From the NCBI RefSeq assembly GCF_001050235.1, contig NZ_DF967972.1, positions 2,365,855 through 2,429,854 on the forward strand: a stretch of 64,000 bases of DNA. Direction: 5' to 3'. The translations under genes were made by a program, and so were the position numbers. Every line of letters starts with the position of its first letter. Within the stretch, counting starts at the first letter, position 1. Source of the stretch: Longilinea arvoryzae. Lineage in GTDB: Bacteria; Chloroflexota; Anaerolineae; Anaerolineales; Anaerolineaceae. This document shows, one piece after another, positions 58,023 to 64,000 of this stretch. The notes beneath the pieces were generated by a model. That model did no database searches, was not told where the DNA came from, and saw only the letters and a list, made by a program, of their open reading frames with translations.

Positions 58023-58050
58023 AAAAAACGGCGCCCGTACGGACGCCGTA
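58022..58050 (-). terminator. Terminator after the recombinase-like gene
   Basis: On minus: ACGGCGTCCGTACGGGCGCCGT (stem ACGGCG/CGCCGT) then eight T; T run from the A-rich 58021-58028. Confidence 0.85.
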
Positions 58051-58055
58051 TTCTT

Positions 58056-58958
58056 TCAGGCTTTCACCTCGCCGGCCAGGCGGCGGAGCTTGAAGTTGAT
58101 CTCCCGCCATTGGATTTTCGATATGCCCATCTTCTGACGGATCTGATCGTGATCGATGCCCGAACGCCAATCATCGAGGACGCTGGTCCAGCGGCACATA
58201 TCGAAGGATAAATGCTTTTCCAACCCGGTTTCTTCGCCGAGATCCTCGAGCAGGTATTCCAACCGGCGCGGCGACCAGGGAAAGATAGTGTCGCGGGGAT
58301 TGTACTGCGCCAGGTATTCGCGATAGCTCTCCACCCAGTCCGCGGTCAGGTCGATCTTGCGTTCCTTGTAGCGCGAACGCGGCGTGGCGTAGCGAATGAA
58401 CAGGATGGGGCCGGCGGGATTTTCAAGATCGATATGATTCAGGTTCAATGCCAGGCATTCGCCTTTTTTGATGCCGGTAGTCAGCAGCAGGAGAAGTAAG
58501 GTATACGGACGCGCGTCGGGTTTTTGAGCCGTCCGGTATTTCAACGCCACATCCAAAACGCGCTGTTCTTCTTCCTGGGTCAGGATGATGGGCAGAGGGC
58601 TCATCACGGACTGCTGCAGCACTTTTTCGGCGGGATCGGCGCCGATGCGGCCGCTTTGCACCAGCCAGCGGAAGAAGGCTTTGATCGATGTGATGCGCCG
58701 GGCGAGGCTCTTCGGGCTGCAGGGAATCCCGCGCCCGTTTTGGAGCCATTGCAGAAACTGGTTTAGATCCTTGGTCGAGATGGCGCCAACGGTGCGGTCA
58801 GGCGGTAAATGGGTTGCCAGAAGCTGCAAATCGCCTACAAAGGCCTTCACGGTATAAGGTGAGCGGCTTTGGTCGTTGAGATATAGCTCCCAGGCGCGAA
58901 TGGCCGGGAGAAGCGCGGTGTTTGCCGTAATGTGTGCAGCAGGTGAAGGTTCAGACAT
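58056..58958 (-). CDS. Tyrosine-recombinase-like protein lacking catalytic residues
   Basis: 300 aa with XerC/D architecture: N-terminal SAM-like core-binding domain (YLNDQSRSPYTVKAFVGDLQLLATHL, SPKSLARRITSIKAFFRWLVQSG) and C-terminal catalytic fold. The expected catalytic residues have changed: the first Arg (TGLR) reads TGIK164, HxxRH reads D253-MC-R256-W257, LGH reads MGI, and no Tyr is at the nucleophile position (KIQWREINFKL). Only the second Arg and a Lys near 198-201 remain. It may bind DNA without cutting it. No paired integration site is seen. Confidence 0.8.
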   Translation of the reverse strand: MSEPSPAAHITANTALLPAIRAWELYLNDQSRSPYTVKAFVGDLQLLATHLPPDRTVGAISTKDLNQFLQWLQNGRGIPCSPKSLARRITSIKAFFRWLVQSGRIGADPAEKVLQQSVMSPLPIILTQEEEQRVLDVALKYRTAQKPDARPYTLLLLLLTTGIKKGECLALNLNHIDLENPAGPILFIRYATPRSRYKERKIDLTADWVESYREYLAQYNPRDTIFPWSPRRLEYLLEDLGEETGLEKHLSFDMCRWTSVLDDWRSGIDHDQIRQKMGISKIQWREINFKLRRLAGEVKA

Positions 58959-59083
58959 GGCCAGAATCCTTGCTGATTTGCGTATAGCCTATCGTGTTTA
59001 CAGTGTACATGATTAACTGCCACTTGTCAAATGGCAGGCGGGTCATTTTGTGCGATTTTTCGATCAGAAATCAGGGCAAGAAT

Positions 59084-59126
59084 CGACGCATCGCCGAAAA
59101 AATCGTAATTCTCCGGCGATGCGTCG
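59084..59126. other. Long inverted repeat between LCP gene and recombinase-like gene
   Basis: CGACGCATCGCCG (59084-59096) and CGGCGATGCGTCG (59114-59126) are perfect 13-bp arms around a 17-base loop. No T run follows on the minus strand, so it is at best a weak terminator for the LCP gene. Confidence 0.6.
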
Positions 59127-59153
59127 TAAGCAGCAGGCTTTCCACAGCCCGAT

Positions 59154-60185
59154 TTATTGTCCGTAGACTTCCTTCTTGATAATCTCCCAGATGCCCTTCC
59201 GGTCGGGGATCAGCACCATTGCGCCGGTATCGGTCGTGTAATTGGTCAGCAGATCCGCGCCGATCAGCGTGCGGTGGATCAAGGTGTCGTCCGAAAGCAG
59301 CTTTGGCGCCATCTCGACCAACGGCAGCAGATCGGTGATCGTCAAATCCGTCTCGACCGAATTGATGAACTGATTGTAGAGTTCCGGTGCGCGACTGACC
59401 GCGTTCAAACTCATCAGGCGGCGAAAGAAGGCTTCCATGACTTCCTGTTCGCGGCGGGTCCGGTCGAGATCCGAAGTCGAATGGCGGGAGCGAACGTACC
59501 ACAGGGCGGTATCGCCGTCCATCAACATCGCGCCCGGATAAACGGTGCAGTAGCCTTGCCAGTTTGCAGTCGGCAGGTCGCAGCGATCGCTCAGGTAGGA
59601 ACCGACGTAGACATTGATCCCGCCCAGTGTATTGATGATCGATTTGAAACCGTAGAAATTGGTGAGGATGTAATGATCCGGGCGAATGCCGAAATTATAT
59701 TCCATGGTATCGGCCAGCAGAGGGAAGCCATCATAAGCATACGGCGTATTCAGACGATCCATACCATGGCCGGGAACGTAGACGTAGGTATCCCGCGGGA
59801 AGGAAATGACGCTAACCGTCGATTTCTTGGGGTTGATTGAAACCAGCATCATGACATCGGTACGTCCACCGCTTTGCGGGCGGTAATCCGAGCCCAGCAC
59901 CATGATGTTCATTTCCCCTTCCGGAACTTTCAGGTTGTGAACGATGGGGCCTGATTCGCCAACCGATTCGGTCGGGGTGGCCGATTGAAGGTCACTGATC
60001 TCCGACAGCGTGGGTTCACTCCCCATCGGTTGAAACGGTGTGGGGGTCATGGTAGCGTTCGGATCCGGAGTCATCAATTGAGAGCGGTCAACGTTTGGCG
60101 CCTGGGTCGCGCTTGAAAGGCCTGGAAGATTGCAGGCCAGCGAAAGCAAGACGAGTATTGAAAAAACGATCAGAATTCTGCGCAT
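59154..60185 (-). CDS. LCP (LytR-CpsA-Psr) family lipoprotein
   Basis: 343 aa. Lipoprotein signal VFSILVLLSLACN, then a Thr/Pro-rich linker. The LCP domain: NIMVLGSDYRPQSGGRTDVMMLVSINPKKSTVSVISFPRDTYVYVPG with the DxxR/D and Arg residues of the polyprenyl phosphate pocket, MDRLNTPYAYDG and DLDRTRREQEVMEAFFRRL. LCP enzymes link glycopolymers to the cell wall; family use in a Chloroflexota envelope, often lacking peptidoglycan polymers, is uncertain. In line with LysM and sensor genes. Confidence 0.93.
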   Translation of the reverse strand: MRRILIVFSILVLLSLACNLPGLSSATQAPNVDRSQLMTPDPNATMTPTPFQPMGSEPTLSEISDLQSATPTESVGESGPIVHNLKVPEGEMNIMVLGSDYRPQSGGRTDVMMLVSINPKKSTVSVISFPRDTYVYVPGHGMDRLNTPYAYDGFPLLADTMEYNFGIRPDHYILTNFYGFKSIINTLGGINVYVGSYLSDRCDLPTANWQGYCTVYPGAMLMDGDTALWYVRSRHSTSDLDRTRREQEVMEAFFRRLMSLNAVSRAPELYNQFINSVETDLTITDLLPLVEMAPKLLSDDTLIHRTLIGADLLTNYTTDTGAMVLIPDRKGIWEIIKKEVYGQ

Positions 60186-60215
60186 AACTTTCTCACTTGA
60201 ATTTGCAGGTAGACT

Positions 60216-60956
60216 TTACGGGGCTGGATAATCACCCGGCGTGGCGGTAAAATCCTGCGTTGGTGTCGATGTAAGGGTTGATGATGGATAAATAGTCTCA
60301 AGAGTAGACGCTTGAGTGGGTGCGTTTGTTCCGGTCTGGGTAAATTCCGGCGTGCGAGTGGCGACATTGGGTACATAAATCAAATCCCCAACCCGCAGGA
60401 ATGTGGAACTGCCCATGCAGTTGGCAAACTGCAATTGTGGAACGCTGACGCCGTAGATACGGCTGATGCGGAAAAGCGTATCGCTCGATTGAATCCGATA
60501 CGCGATCCAACCCAATGGAGGGCCGCATTTGGATGAAGTGGGGGATGGCGAGGGTGTGAGCGTCTTCGTCAGTGCAAGCTGTGGAACGAATAAAACCGTC
60601 CCGGCGACCAGTTCAGCACTCACCAGGCAATTCGCCTCGCGAAGTTGTTCCGGGGTCACGCCTGCGTCGTTTGCCAGACCGCCGAGATCATCGCCGTATT
60701 GAACAACATATTCCACCCAACCGGCCGGTAAACGGCAGGCCGTGGTGGGGGTGATCGTCGGCGTGTTGGCGGTGGGAGTCAGGGTGACTTCGACCGGAAG
60801 GTAAGTCGGAAGTTCGAACGGCGTTTCGGTGGCCCGCGGCGGTAAAGATGGCGCGGCGGATCCTTCTACAAAGGATAGAATCAGGGCGCCCGCAACGATC
60901 ACCGTCGAGAGCAATGCAAATAACAACCCGCCAAAAGTTTCCCTGAAGATCTTCAT
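60216..60956 (-). CDS. Membrane-anchored protein with two LysM domains
   Basis: 246 aa. N-terminal anchor (LLFALLSTVIVAGALILSF), Pro/Thr linker, LysM 1 (VEYVVQYGDDLGGLANDAGVTPEQLREANCL) and LysM 2 (IAYRIQSSDTLFRISRIYGVSVPQLQFANCMG ... FLRVGDLIYVPN), then a long Thr/Ser/Pro tail. LysM binds N-acetylglucosamine glycans. Its start overlaps the sensor gene stop by 4 bp (ATGA) and it precedes the LCP gene, which suggests a cell-envelope operon. Confidence 0.92.
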   Translation of the reverse strand: MKIFRETFGGLLFALLSTVIVAGALILSFVEGSAAPSLPPRATETPFELPTYLPVEVTLTPTANTPTITPTTACRLPAGWVEYVVQYGDDLGGLANDAGVTPEQLREANCLVSAELVAGTVLFVPQLALTKTLTPSPSPTSSKCGPPLGWIAYRIQSSDTLFRISRIYGVSVPQLQFANCMGSSTFLRVGDLIYVPNVATRTPEFTQTGTNAPTQASTLETIYPSSTLTSTPTQDFTATPGDYPAP

Positions 60957-63346
60957 GCCGGTGTTTTATCTTCCAGGGTTTGATCAGGCAGAAGGGGCAG
61001 CAGAACACAGAAAGTGTTGCCTTCACCCGGGGTGGTATCCACCCAAATGCGGCCGCCGTGAGCTTCGACGAGCGTTTTCACGATGGATAAACCCACGCCG
61101 GTATCGCCGATGCCCTGAATCAGGGCGTTATCGGCGCGGTAGCGGCGCGAGAACACGCGCGGCAGATCCTCGGGACTGATCCCGCCGCCCATATCGCTGA
61201 TCTGGAGTGAAACCACGGGCTGCTCTGATTCCGACTCTTTGACTTCGACGCGTAGACTGACGGTGCCATCCACTGGCGTGACTGCGCCAGCGTTCTGAAT
61301 CAGTTGAACGAGCACCTGCTGCAAAGCATCCCGATCTGCGTTGAGAGAGGGTAATTCTTCAGGTAGGTCGAGCTGGAGCGTGATCGATTTATCGCGCAGG
61401 AAACCGCTGGTTTCGGAAAGGGCCTGGTCAAGAACCTCTTCGAGGGTGACCCTCTGCGGGCTCAACTCCATCGACCCGCTTTGAAGGTTCGACAGCCGCA
61501 GCAAATCATCGATCAGATTTCGCAGCCGATCAGAGGATGTTTTGATGCGTTCGAGGAATTTACGTTGCAGGGCGCCCAGAATCCCGACCGATTCTCCCAG
61601 AAGCAGGTCGGTATACCCGACGATCGAGGATAACGGCTGGCGCAATTCCTGATAGATGGAAGCAATCATCTCGTGTTCTTCATCGGGAGTGCGTTCACCC
61701 GTTTCGATCTGTTTTTCGAGGACCGCGATGCGGTTGTTGGACTCGGCCAGCGAATTCTGCAGATGCGCCATCTCTTCCAGCGTCAGGCGCATTTCCTCTT
61801 CCGCGTATCCATGATCCTTTGTAACCTCTTCAACCGGATGTTCGCGTTCGATCAAGGATCGGAGTTCATCATTTTCGGCCTGCAACCTCTGAATGGTCTC
61901 CTGGGATTCTTGCTGGAGGTTGATCAGGGTGGAGAACTCGTTCGATTTTTCGTTGTCCGGCGAAATCAGGTTCTGAAGCGGGTGGGTTTCGGCCATCCCG
62001 CGCATGTGTTCTGCCTCGGCCTGCATGGCTTCCAAGTCACGTTGGAGCTGGTTGATTTCGTCCCGGCTCTGTTCGAATTGGAATTTGAACTCGGAATTTT
62101 GGGCTGCACGCTGTAGAACCTGGCTGAATGCTTCGCTCATGCTGTTGAGGAAATTCTGGTCTTCGGCAATCCAGAGCCGGTTGGAATACGGCGTCAGCAA
62201 TACCAGACCGGCACCCCAAACCCCGGGTTTGGCCATGACGGGTATGGCCAGCAGATGGCCGGCCTCGCTTAGCCCGAAAACACGGGCCAGCGAAACCAGA
62301 TCCTGGGGCGGGGTTCCATTGGTGGAGAGGCGCAACGGCTTGCCGCGTTGGAGCGCATTTGCCAGGGCGGGAACATTATTGATGCCCAGGCTGGTTCCGG
62401 CGACCGGTTCCTCGCGGATGAGATCGTAGCCGCATTCGATCAGCATGGAGGATGTCTCGGGGTTGGTATAAACCAGGAAGGTGAAATCAGCCAACATGGT
62501 TTGCGATACCGCCCGGGTAAGGGCGATCCCGATTTGGGACGGATCAGACTGGTTGGCCAGTTGAAGCCAGGCGAAGATCGTTCTGGGTTCTCCGCTCAGC
62601 CGTTTGCGCCCTTCCGTGTCGGATGGGACGCTCGCAACGGCTGCTGTGGGCGTTGCCGGAAGCCTGGTTTGAGCCTGCAGACGCTGCGCCAGGGTCGGCA
62701 GCAACGGGAATGCACACAAGGTAAACAAGCGGACGTATCCGGAGAGATCGGCGTCGGGTTGCGCAAACAGCAGGTGAGTGGCCGACCCGAGGATGACCAG
62801 GATGAGAAATCCCAGGCCGATCCCCCAACCGGCCGGCCGGCGAAGGGTAAAGCCAATGAGCCCGATCAACGCCAGGGTCAGAGACGCAATCTGCCAGGCC
62901 CAATCCAGCCACGTCCCGTTGAAGGACAGGACCCCGCCCTGGGAGACCCAGTAGGACCACGTGAAGGCCAGCATGACCAGCCCGAGCACGGTGAGGAGGC
63001 CAACGCCCACATCCGCTGAACGACTCGGAGCGGGAGAGGCCCACATCCAGATGATCCACGCCAGAGAGAGAAACGGCATGGCCCGGTCAAGGGGCGGGAT
63101 GAGCAGATGGGCGTTGAACAATCCCTGCCATGCCAGGCCGCTGGCGATAAAAAGGAGGATTTGAAACGCCAAAACCACAGCCAATCCAACGACGGTCCGC
63201 CGATTTTGTGCTTTTTCCATCCCCGGCGCGTTGAACGATGCGGCCTGTAAGGCCATAGCGACCGAGAAAGCCAGCACGATGTGGTAAACCAGGTTTCCCG
63301 GCGGCGCGATCAGTAGATTGAGAAGTTGGGTGATTGTGGTTTGCAT
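60953..63346 (-). CDS. Multi-domain sensor-kinase-like protein with Gln at the His site
   Basis: 797 aa. Seven or eight N-terminal transmembrane helices (to about residue 225), a GAF-like domain (about 255-415), a long coiled coil (420-550), then HisKA and ATPase. The phospho-acceptor region reads IASIYQELRQPLSSI: the usual SHELRTPL has Gln at His (residue 566). The ATPase motifs LVQLIQNAGAV, DMGGGI and GDTGVGLSIV are intact. It probably binds ATP but cannot accept phosphate on its own, so it may act as an allosteric partner. First gene of the LysM/LCP run. Confidence 0.88.
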   Translation of the reverse strand: MQTTITQLLNLLIAPPGNLVYHIVLAFSVAMALQAASFNAPGMEKAQNRRTVVGLAVVLAFQILLFIASGLAWQGLFNAHLLIPPLDRAMPFLSLAWIIWMWASPAPSRSADVGVGLLTVLGLVMLAFTWSYWVSQGGVLSFNGTWLDWAWQIASLTLALIGLIGFTLRRPAGWGIGLGFLILVILGSATHLLFAQPDADLSGYVRLFTLCAFPLLPTLAQRLQAQTRLPATPTAAVASVPSDTEGRKRLSGEPRTIFAWLQLANQSDPSQIGIALTRAVSQTMLADFTFLVYTNPETSSMLIECGYDLIREEPVAGTSLGINNVPALANALQRGKPLRLSTNGTPPQDLVSLARVFGLSEAGHLLAIPVMAKPGVWGAGLVLLTPYSNRLWIAEDQNFLNSMSEAFSQVLQRAAQNSEFKFQFEQSRDEINQLQRDLEAMQAEAEHMRGMAETHPLQNLISPDNEKSNEFSTLINLQQESQETIQRLQAENDELRSLIEREHPVEEVTKDHGYAEEEMRLTLEEMAHLQNSLAESNNRIAVLEKQIETGERTPDEEHEMIASIYQELRQPLSSIVGYTDLLLGESVGILGALQRKFLERIKTSSDRLRNLIDDLLRLSNLQSGSMELSPQRVTLEEVLDQALSETSGFLRDKSITLQLDLPEELPSLNADRDALQQVLVQLIQNAGAVTPVDGTVSLRVEVKESESEQPVVSLQISDMGGGISPEDLPRVFSRRYRADNALIQGIGDTGVGLSIVKTLVEAHGGRIWVDTTPGEGNTFCVLLPLLPDQTLEDKTPA

Positions 63347-63426
63347 TCTCTATCAGGGCTCATTGGCGATTATAGCACGGTCGAACTTTTCGACAGGGAA
63401 TTTCTCCGCAATATTCGTCATAAAGG

Positions 63427-63454
63427 TTGACAAAAACCCGAAATGCGATAAAAT
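63427..63454 (+). promoter_or_regulatory. Promoter of tRNA-Leu
   Basis: TTGACA (63427-63432), 16-bp spacer, TAAAAT (63449-63454), 20 bases before the mature tRNA 5' end. Confidence 0.8.
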
Positions 63455-63474
63455 TCTGCCCGTTGAACTGAATT

Positions 63475-63559
<85 letters not shown>

Positions 63560-63563
63560 CCTG

Positions 63564-63592
63564 GACCCCGCAAATTGCGGGGTCTTTCTTTT
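63564..63592 (+). terminator. Terminator after tRNA-Leu
   Basis: GACCCCGC, loop AAATT, GCGGGGTC, then TTTCTTTT. Confidence 0.93.
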
Positions 63593-63643
63593 CCCACTGG
63601 CCTTCAACTTGCAACGGGTGGTCAATTGGAGTAACATACGCCT

Positions 63644-64000
63644 ATGAAGAGCATCCAGTTTGACAAGAAACGCATCATCGTCGTTGCCGGTCTGGCCCTT
63701 CTGTTCCTTCTGATGATCGATTTGAACACCCGTTTGAATGATCTGTATCGCCTGACCCGCGAGCGCAACTCGATGCGCACCGAAATTGCCAACCTGACCA
63801 GCACTGCCATTGGACTGCAGACGCAAATTGCGTACGCGACTTCGGATGTGGCCGTGGAAAGTTGGGCACGCGAAGAAGGAATGATGGTGCGGCCGGGCGA
63901 CCAATTGATCGTTCCCATTTCCCCCTCGGATGCAACCCCCATGCCAGTTATTGCCGCTCAACCCACCCAGTCGTCCCTGAAAAATTGGCAGGTGTGGTGG
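63644..64000 (+). CDS. FtsB/DivIC-like septum protein, N-terminal part (cut by window edge)
   Basis: 119 codons open to the last base of the window. Short cytoplasmic tail MKSIQFDKKR, one transmembrane helix IIVVAGLALLFLLMIDLN, then a coiled coil (TRLNDLYRLTRERNSMRTEIANLTSTAIGLQTQI) and SWAREEGMMVRPGDQLIVPI, as in FtsB/DivIC division proteins. The end after a Pro/Ser-rich stretch is outside the window, so full length is unknown. Confidence 0.8.
   Translation, partial: MKSIQFDKKRIIVVAGLALLFLLMIDLNTRLNDLYRLTRERNSMRTEIANLTSTAIGLQTQIAYATSDVAVESWAREEGMMVRPGDQLIVPISPSDATPMPVIAAQPTQSSLKNWQVWW

Overview
This window looks like a chromosomal segment from an anaerobic bacterium of the Chloroflexota, most likely class Anaerolineae. 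This is inferred from gene content and style, not from an rRNA: GC-rich coding DNA, an ABC sugar operon with GH65 and GH130 enzymes, a tungsten aldehyde oxidoreductase beside a group 4 [NiFe] hydrogenase, lipoproteins with Thr/Ala/Pro-rich linkers, and an archaeal-looking family B polymerase. About 55 protein genes, one tRNA and RNase P RNA are supported. Housekeeping genes are intact, with no sign of general decay.

Layout. 1-6.1 kb holds the N-terminal part of a GNAT-like gene, a LuxR-type HTH gene, and a likely DNA-damage module: a GAAC-N4-GTTC box, a RecA/Rad51-like protein without Walker A, a small helical protein and a PolB2-like polymerase with degenerate active sites. An IS110-family element and a 156-bp repeat array split this module. 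6.1-9.1 kb is a Fur-family regulator divergent from a CbiM/Q/O-type nickel or cobalt importer; the two promoters overlap a 44-bp dyad. 9.2-18.5 kb is one minus-strand sugar regulon: a LacI regulator with a clear autoregulatory operator, a GH65 phosphorylase fused to beta-phosphoglucomutase, a binding protein, two permeases, a YesL-like protein and a GH130 enzyme. 18.7-19.5 kb has RNase P RNA followed by five 65-66 bp tandem repeats that resemble its own 3' end.

19.7-21.3 kb carries tpiA and a membrane HExxH protein. 21.3-30.9 kb is an energy module preceded by a perfect TGTGA-N6-TCACA site: ferredoxin, aldehyde ferredoxin oxidoreductase, a MoaD-like protein and a seven-subunit membrane-bound [NiFe] hydrogenase, then moaA (pterin cofactor) and a two-component system. 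The simplest reading is that aldehyde oxidation reduces ferredoxin, and the hydrogenase reoxidises it with H2 release and ion pumping.

35-46 kb is mostly housekeeping: upp, ruvB, queA, a family 5 uracil-DNA glycosylase, eno, pyrG and mscS. Two cell-surface or membrane genes sit among these. 46-53 kb has an S1-domain protein, HtrA and CtpA proteases, a HAD phosphatase, mutL and degV. 53-56.5 kb is a compact operon of a receiver-MinD/CpaE-like ATPase, a sirtuin and a GAF histidine kinase. After tilS comes a tyrosine-recombinase-like protein lacking catalytic residues. Then comes an LCP / LysM / sensor-kinase-like group in which the kinase-like protein has Gln at the phosphoacceptor His position. 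A tRNA-Leu(CAG) and a truncated FtsB/DivIC-like gene end the window.

The most unusual items are the PolB2-RecA-like module with its SOS-like box, the rnpB-derived repeats, and the aldehyde-to-hydrogen operon.
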